Origin: Mesorhizobium sp. B2-7-1
GTDB lineage: Bacteria; Pseudomonadota; Alphaproteobacteria; Rhizobiales; Rhizobiaceae
Direction of reading: 5' to 3'
DNA length: 64,000 bases
Assembly: GCF_006440735.1 (NCBI RefSeq)
Contig: NZ_VFUA01000006.1
Location: forward strand, 1-64,000
Positions within the stretch are counted from its first letter, which is position 1; each line of letters starts with the position of its first letter. A model generated the notes under the pieces. It saw only the letters and a list, made by a program, of their open reading frames with translations, was not told the origin of the DNA and searched no databases. Positions 28,728 to 38,102 of this stretch are shown piece after piece. A program made the position numbers and the translations under genes.

Positions 28728-29354
28728 ATGAGCATCCTGCAGAAGCTCGTGCTTGCCTCGGGTTCGCCGCGCCGTATCGAACTCTTGCAGCAGGCCGGCA
28801 TCGAGCCGGACCGGGTGCTGCCTGCCGATGTCGACGAGACACCGCTGCGCGCCGAGCATCCGCGCTCGTTGGCCAAGCGCCTTTCCAAGGACAAGGCCGA
28901 GAAGGCCCTGGCCTCGCTGAAAGGCGAGGAGGACTATGCGCCCGCCTTCATCCTCGCCGCCGACACGGTGGTGGCGGTCGGGCGGCGCATCCTGCCCAAG
29001 GCCGAGACGATCGACGACGCCATCAATTGCCTCGGCCTGCTTTCCGGCCGCTCGCACCGGGTCTATTCCGGCATCTGCCTGATCACGCCCGGCGGCAAGC
29101 TGCGCCAGCGGCTGGTGGAGACCAGGGTGCGCTTCAAGCGGCTGCCGCGCGAGGAGATCGACGCCTATGTCGCCTCGGGCGAATGGCGCGGCAAGGCCGG
29201 CGGCTATGCCGTGCAGGGCCTGGCCGGCTCCTTCGTCGTCAAGCTGGTCGGCTCCTACACCAATGTGGTCGGCCTGCCGCTCTACGAGAGCGTGGCGCTG
29301 CTTTCCGGCGAAGGCTTCAAGGCGCACCAGAACTGGCACGCCGCGCGCTCATGA
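28728..29354 (+). CDS. maf: Maf-like nucleotide pyrophosphatase
   Basis: The 208-residue product has the Maf motifs: [12 protein letters not shown] at the N terminus and [11 protein letters not shown] with the catalytic Asp. Maf proteins hydrolyse dTTP, UTP or modified nucleotides to monophosphates. It is placed between infA and yacG, the usual order in this group. Confidence 0.93.
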   Translation: MSILQKLVLASGSPRRIELLQQAGIEPDRVLPADVDETPLRAEHPRSLAKRLSKDKAEKALASLKGEEDYAPAFILAADTVVAVGRRILPKAETIDDAINCLGLLSGRSHRVYSGICLITPGGKLRQRLVETRVRFKRLPREEIDAYVASGEWRGKAGGYAVQGLAGSFVVKLVGSYTNVVGLPLYESVALLSGEGFKAHQNWHAARS

Positions 29355-29367
29355 GCATAGTCTAAAC

Positions 29368-29589
29368 ATGAGTTCGGACGACAAGGTCACGCCGCTGAGG
29401 CCGAAGCGGCCCTGCCCCGAATGCGGAAAACCTTCCTCGCGCGAGCATTATCCGTTCTGCTCGGCGCGCTGCAAGGACATCGACCTCAACCGCTGGCTGA
29501 AGGGCGCCTATGTCATTCCCGGCCGCGACGGCGAAGAGGAAGAAGACGACGCGCCCAAGCCGGGCCCGACGCCCAAGGACGAGCCCTGA
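29368..29589 (+). CDS. yacG: DNA gyrase inhibitor YacG (zinc-binding)
   Basis: The 73-residue protein has the CPECGK and [15 protein letters not shown] motifs, giving a four-Cys zinc site. An acidic tail follows. YacG binds GyrB and can inhibit gyrase in E. coli. ATG 29368 gives the expected length; it starts 13 bp after maf. Confidence 0.93.
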   Translation: MSSDDKVTPLRPKRPCPECGKPSSREHYPFCSARCKDIDLNRWLKGAYVIPGRDGEEEEDDAPKPGPTPKDEP

Positions 29590-29654
29590 GCGCAGCCGGC
29601 GCCCGGCCGTTTCCGAGCGATTTTTCTTTCCTGACGAAATCAACACCTAGGCGC

Positions 29655-29682
29655 TGGACAGGCAGGATTCCCGTGCTATAAC
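29655..29682 (+). promoter_or_regulatory. Candidate promoter of tRNA-Phe
   Basis: TGGACA (29655-29660), 16 bases, TATAAC (29677-29682). The start would be near 29690, about 65 bases before the mature tRNA. Confidence 0.5.
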
Positions 29683-29754
29683 CCACGCGCTTTCAAGGGG
29701 CGCCGCCTGGTGCCTTCGCGAAACCCGGCGGGCGTATCCCGTTAGCCGGCACAG

Positions 29755-29830
<76 letters not shown>

Positions 29831-29945
29831 TTTCACTTTCCCATCGCTTCTCACGACGTCTCACCAATCAATACAAATCAATGACTTAGCCTAGTTTGGC
29901 GGTTTATGATGACCCACCGCGTACCGTTGCAACGCATCGGTTTGT

Positions 29946-29991
29946 GGGTAACGATTTAGGCGTTACCCATTACCCGGGAGGTCCGTTACCC
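29946..29991. repeat. Cluster of GTTACCC heptamers before the integrase remnant
   Basis: GTTACCC occurs at 29962-29968 and 29985-29991, inverted (GGGTAAC) at 29946-29952, and partly (TTACCC) at 29970-29975. The last copy abuts the ATG at 29992. They could be binding sites for an excisionase or regulator; this is an inference. Confidence 0.4.
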
Positions 29992-30333
29992 ATGTCTCTC
30001 TCCGACTTCGCCTGCAAGAACGCTAAGCCCAAAGACAAGCCGTATCGTCTTGCTGATGGCGACGGGCTTTATCTCCTCGTCCGGAACAACGGCTCCAAAC
30101 TCTGGCAACTGCGGTACCGCTACCTGGCACCATCTCTTCATGGTCCGTTCCGGGCGCATGTCCCGGCATTCGCTGAGGCGTCCATGCCTCAGTTTCCACA
30201 CTTGGCTCAATTTGTCTGTCTTTCGACGCGAGCGTCGTGGTCAGGCGAATTTCATCGCATTTCGGCAAACCCGCGCAACGGGCTCACCGCCCTGCGCCGC
30301 GTTCGGAACGACCGCTCATCGTGTCATCGTTGA
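29992..30333 (+). pseudogene. Truncated tyrosine-recombinase (integrase) gene, N-terminal fragment
   Basis: The first 43 or so codons (to about 30123) encode the arm-binding N terminus typical of tRNA-targeting phage/island integrases (DUF4102): KNAKPKDKPYRLADGDGLYL then SKLWQLRYRY. After that the resemblance stops and the frame runs on through unrelated sequence to 30333. The catalytic R-H-R-Y domain is absent from the window. With tRNA-Phe upstream it marks a lost or rearranged integrative element. No second copy of the tRNA 3' end was spotted nearby. Confidence 0.75.
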
Positions 30334-30351
30334 TGAGCCGTGGCGCGCTGA
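30124..30351. other. Unrecognised stretch after the integrase remnant
   Basis: About 230 bases with no clear gene. Two small inverted repeats are visible, TGAGGC/GCCTCA at 30174-30191 and CGACGC-GA-GCGTCG at 30224-30237. It may be scar sequence from element loss or insertion. Confidence 0.4.
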
Positions 30352-30672
30352 TTAAGCCGAACCGTCAGCCGCCATCCGGCTGAGCATCACAAAGTTCCGG
30401 ATCTCAACCGGGCTCGCCAGCAGTTGATCGAGCCGATCAAACAGCGGCTTCAGATGAGGCATCGCCAGATGCCGGTCGAGATCGTCTTTCGTGCGCCAGT
30501 TCTCATAGAACATGAACACGCATGGGTCGGCCGGATCGACATGGAAGTCGTAGTTGATGCAGCCATCCTCGGCGCGGGTCGGCTCGACGAAGCCCGACAG
30601 GATCGCCTGCAGTTCCTCGCGCGTTTCGGGCCTGGCCACGACCGTGCCGATAATGGTGTAGGGAGCCGTCAC
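30352..30672 (-). CDS. ABM-domain (putative quinol) monooxygenase
   Basis: The 106-residue product has the dimeric alpha/beta-barrel ABM fold pattern: YTIIGTVVARPETREEL, EDGCINYDFHVDP and FMFYENWRTKDDLDRH. Members oxidise quinols or act as small heme-free monooxygenases. The gene is 1-2 bp after the sugar permease stop and probably the last gene of that operon. Its link to sugar use is unclear. Confidence 0.8.
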   Translation of the reverse strand: MTAPYTIIGTVVARPETREELQAILSGFVEPTRAEDGCINYDFHVDPADPCVFMFYENWRTKDDLDRHLAMPHLKPLFDRLDQLLASPVEIRNFVMLSRMAADGSA

Positions 30673-30673
30673 G

Positions 30674-31648
30674 TCACTTCCTCCCTTGGCTCAACGCGAC
30701 CGCGAGGATGATGATGGCGCCGCGCGCGATGAGCTGCTGGCTGAACTCCAGCCCCATAAGGATGAGGCCGTTGTTGATGAGGCCGATCATCAGCGCGCCG
30801 ACGATCGTGCCGATCACCGTCCCGGAACCGCCAAACAAGCTGGTGCCGCCAAGCACGGCGGCGGCGATAACGGACAGTTCGTCGCCCTGCCCAAGCTGGA
30901 ATCTGCCCGATTGCAGCCGGCCGGCGTAGAGCATGCCAGCCAGCGCCGCCGCCATGGCCGAGATGATGAGGACGCGGAACTTGATGGACTTGGTGTCGAT
31001 ACCTGAATAGCGCGCCGCGACCTCGCCGCCACCCGTGGCAAGCACGCGCCGGCCGAAGCTCGTCCGCCGCAGCACGACATGACCGATCGTGCCCAGCGCC
31101 AACATCCAGATCAGCAGCACCGGCACCGGTCCGACATTGCCGCCGCCGAATATCCAGGAATAGGTTTTCGAAATGATCGGCACCGCGGCCGTATCGCTGA
31201 TCCACATCGCGGTGCCGGTGGCGATCCCCATCATGGCCAGCGTCGTGAGGAAGGATGGAATGCCGATCCGCGTCGTCAGCAGCCCGTTGAAGGTGCCAAT
31301 GACGGCCCCGGTGGCAAGACCGGCCACGATGCCGGCGAGCGGTCCTCCCGCGTCGATCGACATCGCCGTGGTGACCGAAGCCAGCCCCGCCACCGCCCCA
31401 ACCGAAAGGTCGATTTCGCCGGCGGACAGGACGTAGGTCATGGCGATCGCCATCACCGCGATCATTGCCGTCTGGCGCACGATGTTGAGCAGATTGTTGG
31501 GCTGGAGGAATCCCTTGTCGAACAGCGTGACCGCGAAGACGACGAAGATGGCGACGAAGCCGATATAGATGATGTTCTGCCGCCAGTTGGCCAGGCCAAG
31601 CCTCGCCGTCAACGAGGCTTTGGGTGCGGTTGCCTGGCTAGTGGACAT
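30674..31648 (-). CDS. Ribose-type sugar ABC transporter permease
   Basis: The 324-residue membrane protein has about ten hydrophobic segments and the BPD_transp_2 pattern (AGEIDLSVGAVAGLASV; VIAAAVLGGTSLFGGSGTV). It imports a sugar or polyol with the ATPase at 31638 and the binding protein at 34454. ATG 31648 overlaps the ATPase gene by 11 bp. Confidence 0.92.
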   Translation of the reverse strand: MSTSQATAPKASLTARLGLANWRQNIIYIGFVAIFVVFAVTLFDKGFLQPNNLLNIVRQTAMIAVMAIAMTYVLSAGEIDLSVGAVAGLASVTTAMSIDAGGPLAGIVAGLATGAVIGTFNGLLTTRIGIPSFLTTLAMMGIATGTAMWISDTAAVPIISKTYSWIFGGGNVGPVPVLLIWMLALGTIGHVVLRRTSFGRRVLATGGGEVAARYSGIDTKSIKFRVLIISAMAAALAGMLYAGRLQSGRFQLGQGDELSVIAAAVLGGTSLFGGSGTVIGTIVGALMIGLINNGLILMGLEFSQQLIARGAIIILAVALSQGRK

Positions 31649-33224
31649 GTGTTTCTCCCTCACCCTTCGCCAGCGCGTTCTGGATGGCGATCTGCAGCTT
31701 GCGCTCGGCGGCCTGCAGCCGCGCGACCGGATCGTCCACCGGCGCCGACGGATCGTCGAGGTCGGCGCGGCTGACATCGTCCACCAGGCGGCCAGCCGAG
31801 ACGATGATGATGCGGTCGCAGGCCGACAGCATCTCGGACAGCTCCGACGAGATCAGGACGATCGCCTTGCCGGCTTTCGCCAGCTCGCGCACCAGCGTGA
31901 TGATCTCGGACTTCGAGCCAATATCGATGCCGGCGGTTGGTTCATCAAGGACCAGGATTTCCGGGTCGGTCGAGAGCCATTTGCCGATGACGACTTTCTG
32001 CTGGTTGCCGCCTGAAAGCGTACGCACCGCGCTGTCGCGCGATGCGGTCTTGATCCGCAGCCGCGCGATCTGCTCATCCGTAAGGTCGCGTAGTTTCTTT
32101 CCCGAGACAAATGTCTTGCGGCTCAGCCGGTCCAGCACTGCGAGCGTGACGTTGGAGGCGACGGAATGCTCGGCTATCACGCCTTGGCGCAGGCGGTCCT
32201 CGGGCACCAGCGCGACGCCGGCTTCGATGGCTTCGCTCGGCTTCGTGATCGCCACGGGTTTGCCGGCGATGCGTATCTCGCCTTCGACGACCGGATCGAT
32301 CCCGGCAATGACGCGCGCGATTGCCGAACGCCCGGAACCGAGCAGTCCGGCCAGGCCGACCACTTCACCCCTGTTGACGACGAAGCTGACATTCTTCGGC
32401 TTTTCCGGGCCTGAAACGTTGTCGAGTTCCAGCAGCGGTTCGCCGAGACTGGATTGGCCGCGCACCACATCCGACAGGCCGCGCGAACGCTTGCCGACGA
32501 TCTGCTCGATCATCGTCTCGATCGGCAGTTCCGACAGCGGCGCGGTAATGACGTGGCGGCCGTCGCGCAGGATGGTGGCGCGGTCGGCGATGCGGGCGAT
32601 CTCGTCCATCCGGTGCGAAACATAGATGATGGCAACGCCTTGCGACTTCAGCTTGCGCAGGAAAGCGAACAGGCGTTCGACATCGGAAATCGCCAGCGCC
32701 GTCGAAGGTTCGTCCAGCACCAGCACCCTCGCGTCTTGCGAGATCGCCTTGACGATCTCGGTCAATTGCCGCTGTCCCGCGCCCAGATTGCCGACGGTAG
32801 CCTTCGGATCGACCTCGACCTCGAGCATCTTGAACAGGTCCGCGGCGCGCCTCTCGGCGGCACGGTCGTCGATCAGGCCGAACGCACCCTTGGCTTCTCG
32901 GGTGAGAAACACGTTCTGCGCCACCGTCAGCGTCGGGATCAGGCTCATTTCCTGGAAGATCATGGCGATGCCGGCTCGGCGCGAGGCTTCGGGCGATATC
33001 TCCGTCAGCGGCTTGCCATCGACGAGAACTGTGCCGGCGTCAGGCACATGCACGCCGTTCAGCACTTTGAGGATGGTCGACTTGCCGGCGCCATTGCCGC
33101 CTAGCAGCGCGTGGATCTCGCCTTTTTCCACCTGCAGGTCGACATCGATCAACGCCTTGACCCCGCCAAAGGATTTGCTGACGCCCTTCATCTCCACCGC
33201 ATGAACGGGCGTCGCAGCGGTCAT
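31638..33224 (-). CDS. Sugar ABC transporter ATPase, tandem-domain (RbsA/MglA type)
   Basis: The 528-residue protein has two nucleotide-binding domains. Domain one has Walker A GGNGAGKST (near residue 42), signature and Walker B LVLDEPSTAL. Domain two has a degenerate Walker A GLLGSGRS (Lys to Arg), signature LSGGNQQKV and LVLDEPTAGID. This asymmetry is normal for the carbohydrate uptake family 2. The start at 33224 overlaps the stop of the dehydrogenase gene by 4 bp. Confidence 0.93.
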   Translation of the reverse strand: MTAATPVHAVEMKGVSKSFGGVKALIDVDLQVEKGEIHALLGGNGAGKSTILKVLNGVHVPDAGTVLVDGKPLTEISPEASRRAGIAMIFQEMSLIPTLTVAQNVFLTREAKGAFGLIDDRAAERRAADLFKMLEVEVDPKATVGNLGAGQRQLTEIVKAISQDARVLVLDEPSTALAISDVERLFAFLRKLKSQGVAIIYVSHRMDEIARIADRATILRDGRHVITAPLSELPIETMIEQIVGKRSRGLSDVVRGQSSLGEPLLELDNVSGPEKPKNVSFVVNRGEVVGLAGLLGSGRSAIARVIAGIDPVVEGEIRIAGKPVAITKPSEAIEAGVALVPEDRLRQGVIAEHSVASNVTLAVLDRLSRKTFVSGKKLRDLTDEQIARLRIKTASRDSAVRTLSGGNQQKVVIGKWLSTDPEILVLDEPTAGIDIGSKSEIITLVRELAKAGKAIVLISSELSEMLSACDRIIIVSAGRLVDDVSRADLDDPSAPVDDPVARLQAAERKLQIAIQNALAKGEGETHVH

Positions 33225-34390
33225 GGCCTTACCTTGGTCCACTGACCGCTTTCACCGGATTCGATCAGTGCGTCGGCGACGCGCTCGGTCCTGTAGCCAT
33301 CCTCGAAATTAGGCGACGGCTGCTTGCCCGAGGCGATGGCCGAGAAGAAATCGAAACACTCGACAATCTTGGTTTCGGAGTAACCGATGCCGAGCGCCGG
33401 GATAGGCCAGAGGCCTGAGCCATAAGGGTGCGCCGGACCGGAATACACAGTCCTGAAGCCGCGGGCATCGGCAGGGTCGTCGGCAAACATCACCTGCAAT
33501 TCGTCGCGCCGTTCGTAGTTGAATGCAATCGAGCCCTTGGTGCCGTGGATCTCGAAGGTGATGAAATTGTTGCGGCCATAGGCGTTGCGGGTCGCCTCGA
33601 GCGAACCGATGGCGCCGTCGGCGAACTTCAGCAGTGTCACCACCTCGTCGTCGACATCGACTTCGACGCGCTCGGCTCCGATGTTCCTCTCGGCGGCGCC
33701 GAGCCTGTCGAGATTGCCGTGCTGGACGGGCCGCGTCTTGTTGTAGGTGCGCACCAATGCGCTGACCTCGGCGATCTCGCCCACCAGATAGCGGGCAAGG
33801 TCGACGACGTGGCTGCCGATGTCGCCGATCGAGCCCGAGCCGGCGATCTTCTTCTGGAAACGCCATGACAAGGGCGAGTCCGGGTCGGCCGACCAGTCCT
33901 GCAGATAGGTGCCGCGGAAGTTCAAAATCCTGCCGATGCGGCCTTCCTCTATGTACTGGCGGGCGAGCGCCACCGCCGGCGTGCGCCTGTAGTTGAAGGC
34001 CACCATGTGGATGACGCCGGCCTTGTTGACCGCATCGAGCATGGTCTTTGCTTCGTCGCCGCCGCGCGCCAGCGGCTTTTCGCAAATGATATGCTTGCCG
34101 GCCTGCGCTGCCGCGATCGCAATCTGGGCATGGCTGTCGTTCGGAGTGACGATGTCGATGACGTCGATGTCCGGCCGCGTCACCACTTTGCGCCAGTCCG
34201 CGGACGATTCCTCGAAGCCGTAGCGGCGGCGGCCTTCGTCGGCCAACGCATCGGTGATGTCGACCACCACTTTGCGCACCGGGTTGGCGGGCGCGGGCCA
34301 GAAAAACATCGGCATGGCCGCATAGGCCATTGCATGGGCCTTGCCCATGAAGCCGCCGCCAATCATCGCCACGTTGAGCGTCCTGGTCAT
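33221..34390 (-). CDS. Gfo/Idh/MocA family oxidoreductase
   Basis: The 389-residue product has an N-terminal Rossmann fold (VAMIGGGFMGKAHAMAY) and the EKPLARGGDEA motif (Lys of the EKP catalytic motif). The C-terminal domain follows, with GDIGSHVVDLARYL. These enzymes oxidise or reduce sugars, inositols and related compounds with NAD(P). It lies between the ATPase and the binding-protein genes, so its substrate is probably the imported sugar or its derivative. Confidence 0.9.
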   Translation of the reverse strand: MTRTLNVAMIGGGFMGKAHAMAYAAMPMFFWPAPANPVRKVVVDITDALADEGRRRYGFEESSADWRKVVTRPDIDVIDIVTPNDSHAQIAIAAAQAGKHIICEKPLARGGDEAKTMLDAVNKAGVIHMVAFNYRRTPAVALARQYIEEGRIGRILNFRGTYLQDWSADPDSPLSWRFQKKIAGSGSIGDIGSHVVDLARYLVGEIAEVSALVRTYNKTRPVQHGNLDRLGAAERNIGAERVEVDVDDEVVTLLKFADGAIGSLEATRNAYGRNNFITFEIHGTKGSIAFNYERRDELQVMFADDPADARGFRTVYSGPAHPYGSGLWPIPALGIGYSETKIVECFDFFSAIASGKQPSPNFEDGYRTERVADALIESGESGQWTKVRP

Positions 34391-34453
34391 GATGGTCTCC
34401 TGATCGAATGAAGAAGGGGCGGCCGGCAGGGAGTGCGCCGGCCGCAGGGCGCG

Positions 34454-35575
34454 CTACATGCTGCCCTTGATCTTGTCGGTGGCCTCGGCGTGGTAGACGG
34501 CTTTCCAGCCCTCGAGCAGCGTGTCCTTGGTGACTGGAAGTGCCGGCAGGGCGACGAAGGCCGGCGCCTGCTTGCCGATCAGGCCGTAGCCGGCGAGCAA
34601 CGCCTCGGTGACACCCTGGTCGAACGGACGCTGAGCACCCAGACCCTTCACGAAGCCGCCGCTCGCCATGTTGATGGCGACGTTCTCACCGAGGTCGCAA
34701 GTGGTGATGACGAGGTCGTCACGGCCGGCGGTGCGCGCCGCCGAGATGACGCCCTCGGCCGGCACGTCCCACACGGCCCAGATGCCATTGATGGTCGGGT
34801 GGGAGGTGAGGATCGCCGATGCCGCCTTGTCGGCGTCTCCAGAGAAGTCGGGACCGCCGATGCCTTGCTCGGCGACGATCTTGATGTCGGGATAATTGTC
34901 GGCGATCGTCTTCTTGAAGGCGTCATAGCGCTGCTTGGTGACGAAGAAGTCGGCGGCGTGGAAGATAAGCCCGATGTCACCCTTGCCGCCCAATGCCTTG
35001 GCCATCAGATGTGCCGCCGCGACGCCGTTGCCGTAGTTGTCGGCCGAGACGACGGAAACGTAGTCCTTGCCGGCGACAAGGCCGGCCGGGACGTTGTCCA
35101 TGAACACGAGCTTCACGCCCTTGTCGGCCACGGCCTTGTAGGCGGAGGCTGTCGCGGACGGGTCGGTCGGAATCGAGACGATGATCTTGGGGTTCTGCGC
35201 CATCACCGTTTCGAGGTCCGCGACCTGCTTCTCCGGCTTGAAGCCGGCATCGGTGGTGGCGATCACCTCGATACCCATCTTGCCGAACTGGTCCTTGAGC
35301 CCGGCGATCTGAGCGCGCGACCAGTCATTGCCGCCATAATGCATGACGATCGCCGCCGTCGCCTTCATCGCTTTGATCTTTGCCAGTTCCTCCTCGTTCA
35401 ATGACACAGCCGAGGCCGGAGCCGGCGTTTCACCGTTCGGTCCTTTCGAAAGGACGGTCTTCTGCAGCTCGGCAAGCGCTGAATCCGGATCGGCGAAGGC
35501 GGGGGCAGCCGTGTAGAGGCTGGTGGCCAGCAGAGCCGCCGTGAAAGCTCCGGCTATTGTCTTGAAATGCGTCAT
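34454..35575 (-). CDS. Sugar ABC transporter periplasmic binding protein
   Basis: The 373-residue protein has a signal peptide (cleavage after AFA, about residue 28) and a ribose-type Peripla_BP fold. Typical parts are AAIVMHYGGNDWSRAQI, DNVPAGLVAGKDYVSVVSADN and WAVWDVPAEGV. It delivers the ligand to the permease at 30674. A signal-less paralogue is encoded at 38103 on the other side of the regulator. Confidence 0.92.
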   Translation of the reverse strand: MTHFKTIAGAFTAALLATSLYTAAPAFADPDSALAELQKTVLSKGPNGETPAPASAVSLNEEELAKIKAMKATAAIVMHYGGNDWSRAQIAGLKDQFGKMGIEVIATTDAGFKPEKQVADLETVMAQNPKIIVSIPTDPSATASAYKAVADKGVKLVFMDNVPAGLVAGKDYVSVVSADNYGNGVAAAHLMAKALGGKGDIGLIFHAADFFVTKQRYDAFKKTIADNYPDIKIVAEQGIGGPDFSGDADKAASAILTSHPTINGIWAVWDVPAEGVISAARTAGRDDLVITTCDLGENVAINMASGGFVKGLGAQRPFDQGVTEALLAGYGLIGKQAPAFVALPALPVTKDTLLEGWKAVYHAEATDKIKGSM

Positions 35576-35615
35576 TTCGGTCTCCTCCCTGATGACAGGC
35601 GCAATGCCCGTTGGT

Positions 35616-36443
35616 TCAACTCGGCCCCAAGGCCTTTTTCAGATAGTCCATGCTGAGTTCCGCGCCTTGCTTCGGATCAGGCCAGGCATCGAGCTCGGCG
35701 GCGATCCATCCGGAAAATCCGATATCCTTGAGCGCCTCGACGATCGGCGCCATGGCGAGATCGCCGCGGTCGAGCGGCGTGAAGGCGAAGGGATCACGCT
35801 GCCAGCCCTTGAGATGGACGTAGCTGATACGGTCCCTGAATTCGCGGATCTGCGCGGCCGGATCCCCGCCGGCGGCAGCCAGATGCGCGGTGTCCGGACA
35901 GAAATCGATCGCGGTATGCCTGAAGACCTCGCGGACTTCATCGGGGCCCTCGACAATCGTCGACAAATGCGGGTGATAGTGCGCGCGCAAGCCCGCCTTG
36001 GCCGCGATGTCGATGACCCTGTCCAGCGCCGCGCCGAGGCGCTTGAAATCGTCTTGCTGGCGGCCGCTCGCGCGCTTGGCGCCACCGCCGACCACAAGGT
36101 GCTCGGCGCCGAGTTCCGCGGCTGCACCGGCCACGCGTTCTATGCGCACCAGTTCCTCGCCCAGTATATCGTCGAAAATGAAGTTGGCGCCTGAATAGCC
36201 GGCGACGAGCACGACGCCAGACTGTTTCAACGCGCCGCGCAACTCGCCATAGCGGCCTTCATAATCCAGAAGATTGCCGTCGAAGAGTTCGGTGCCCGCA
36301 TATCCGGCGGCGCCAATGTCGCGGATCGCCTGCTCCATATCGCCGAAAGTGCGATAGGTCAGCTGGGTGATCGACGTCACACCGACGGCATTTCCGCCGA
36401 GCGCGCCCCAGCAATTCGCGTGATAGGCCAGCTTCACCTGCAT
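35616..36443 (-). CDS. Sugar phosphate isomerase/epimerase (AP endonuclease family 2 / IolE-like)
   Basis: The 275-residue TIM-barrel protein has the metal-binding pattern of this family, e.g. ELFDGN, HYHPHLSTIVE, DFCPDTAHL and YVHLKGW. It is the first gene of the sugar operon, 40 bp ahead of the binding protein gene. The set dehydrogenase plus IolE-like isomerase resembles the mocABC/inositol-type gene sets, so the substrate may be an inositol or keto-sugar, but this cannot be fixed from sequence. Confidence 0.87.
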   Translation of the reverse strand: MQVKLAYHANCWGALGGNAVGVTSITQLTYRTFGDMEQAIRDIGAAGYAGTELFDGNLLDYEGRYGELRGALKQSGVVLVAGYSGANFIFDDILGEELVRIERVAGAAAELGAEHLVVGGGAKRASGRQQDDFKRLGAALDRVIDIAAKAGLRAHYHPHLSTIVEGPDEVREVFRHTAIDFCPDTAHLAAAGGDPAAQIREFRDRISYVHLKGWQRDPFAFTPLDRGDLAMAPIVEALKDIGFSGWIAAELDAWPDPKQGAELSMDYLKKALGPS

Positions 36444-36591
36444 GTCTATTTCCTCCTGCGCAGCCAGAAGCTCAGGTCGCCTCGCCGCGGCCAGACCCGA
36501 TTTTCAAGCCGGCTCTCCTCCAACTAAACCCGAACTTATGCGCGCTGTTCCGCCGCCGTCAATCATTAAAATGCAAAAGCTGCCATACTTT

Positions 36592-36603
36592 TGTTTTAAA
36601 ACA
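36592..36603. promoter_or_regulatory. 12-bp palindrome in the divergent regulator/operon gap
   Basis: TGTTTTAAAACA is a perfect palindrome in the 187-bp AT-rich gap between the sugar operon (leftward) and the ROK gene (rightward). It is a candidate operator for the ROK regulator. Confidence 0.45.
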
Positions 36604-36630
36604 GCATAAGTTAGCGCTTGATCCGTAAAT

Positions 36631-38055
36631 GTGTGCGCGCTACCCATGCCGAGCGGGACGACTGGCCAGAAGCTCGATATGAGGCGCGACAAGGGTATGG
36701 ACGAGGGCAGCACGGCGGCCGGAGACATTGCCAAGCCGCGGCGCGCAGCCGGCCGGCCACGCGCCAGCGAATCCGCACATGGAAGCCTGGCCATGCTTCT
36801 CAACCTTGTGCGGACAGGGGCGGCGACCACCCGCCAGGGGCTGGAGAACCAATCCGAACTTGGGCGAGCCGTCGTTGCCGACCGTCTGGCTACACTGCTT
36901 CGGCTCGGGCTGATCGAGGAAGGCGAGCTTGGGCCGGCCATTGGCGGTCGCGCACCGCGCCATGTTCGCTTCCGGCCGCGTGTGGGAATGATCCTTGCCG
37001 CCGTGCTGGATCATTCGTCGCTGGCAGTCGGGGTGTCCGATCTCGCTGGAGGTCTGCTGGCGGAGCATCATGAGGCCGTCGAGCTTGCGGCGGGACCTGA
37101 ACCGGTGGTCCAGCGGCTGGCAACGCTATTTGCCTGGATGCTGGAGGAGCATGGCAGCGAGGCTGCCATCTGGGGCGTTGGCCTGGCGGTGCCGGGAGCC
37201 GTCGAGAAATCGGATGGCCAGCGGCTGTTCGCCCCGGCGCTGAACGCGTTCCAGAACTGGGACGGCTTTCCCTTCGTCGAGCAGCTGGCCACCGCGGTCG
37301 GCGCGCCCGTGTGGGTGCGGAGCGGCGTCCAGACGATGACCATGGGCGAGCTGAAATCCGGCAGCGGCATCGGCCTGACAGATATGATTTTCGTCAAGCT
37401 TGGACGCTCGATCGGCGCCGGCGTGATATCGGAAGGCGTGCTGCACAGGGGCGCGCAGGGCGCGGCAGGCATGATAGGCCACACATTCATCGAGGGCGGA
37501 ACCCTCGAGAGCGTCGCGGGCAGCGAAACGCTGGGCCGCGAGGCGCGTCTCGCCGCCGAAAGCGGACGCAGCGCATATCTCGCCGAAGTGCTGGCGCGCG
37601 CAGGCGATGTCACCGTCACTGATGCCGGCCACGGCGCCCAGCTGGGTGATATGTTTTGCATCGATCTTCTGGGGCGCTGCGGCCGCGCCGTTGGCGAGGT
37701 GCTGGCGCCCCTTGCCAATCTTCTCAACCCGTCGCTGATCGCGCTCGGCGGCAACGTTGCCGAGACCGGCGATATCCTGCTGGCGGCGGTGCGCGAGGCG
37801 GTCTACCGCCAGGCGCATCCGGTCGTCACCCGCGACCTGCGCATCGTGCGCTCGCAGATGGGGGGGTCGGCGGGGCTGGTCGGCGCCGCGCAGGTTGTGG
37901 CGGAATCGCTGTTCGATGCGCGGTTCCTTCAGGGCTGGATCACGCTAGGTTCGCCGCGCGAGCATCCCGAATTCAAGGAATTCCTCGCGCAGGCTTCAGC
38001 CGAAAGCAGCAACCGGCCAGTCAGACCAAGACCGCCGGCAGGGATGCCGGCCTAG
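36631..38055 (+). CDS. ROK-family transcriptional regulator without the zinc motif
   Basis: About 474 residues: a winged helix-turn-helix near residues 50-110 (MLLNLVRTGAATTRQGLE, RLATLLRLGLIEEGEL), then a ROK domain with the actin-like fold (FVKLGRSIGAGVI, GMIGHTFIEGG). The CxCGxxGC zinc cluster that normally follows GH is missing. It is divergent from the sugar operon and probably its repressor or activator. The start is uncertain: GTG 36631, ATG 36646, 36679 and 36697 are all in frame. Confidence 0.82.
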   Translation: MCALPMPSGTTGQKLDMRRDKGMDEGSTAAGDIAKPRRAAGRPRASESAHGSLAMLLNLVRTGAATTRQGLENQSELGRAVVADRLATLLRLGLIEEGELGPAIGGRAPRHVRFRPRVGMILAAVLDHSSLAVGVSDLAGGLLAEHHEAVELAAGPEPVVQRLATLFAWMLEEHGSEAAIWGVGLAVPGAVEKSDGQRLFAPALNAFQNWDGFPFVEQLATAVGAPVWVRSGVQTMTMGELKSGSGIGLTDMIFVKLGRSIGAGVISEGVLHRGAQGAAGMIGHTFIEGGTLESVAGSETLGREARLAAESGRSAYLAEVLARAGDVTVTDAGHGAQLGDMFCIDLLGRCGRAVGEVLAPLANLLNPSLIALGGNVAETGDILLAAVREAVYRQAHPVVTRDLRIVRSQMGGSAGLVGAAQVVAESLFDARFLQGWITLGSPREHPEFKEFLAQASAESSNRPVRPRPPAGMPA

Positions 38056-38102
38056 CATTTGCCGATCGACTCAACGCCGCGACAATCCGGGGAGGTTAGA
38101 AA

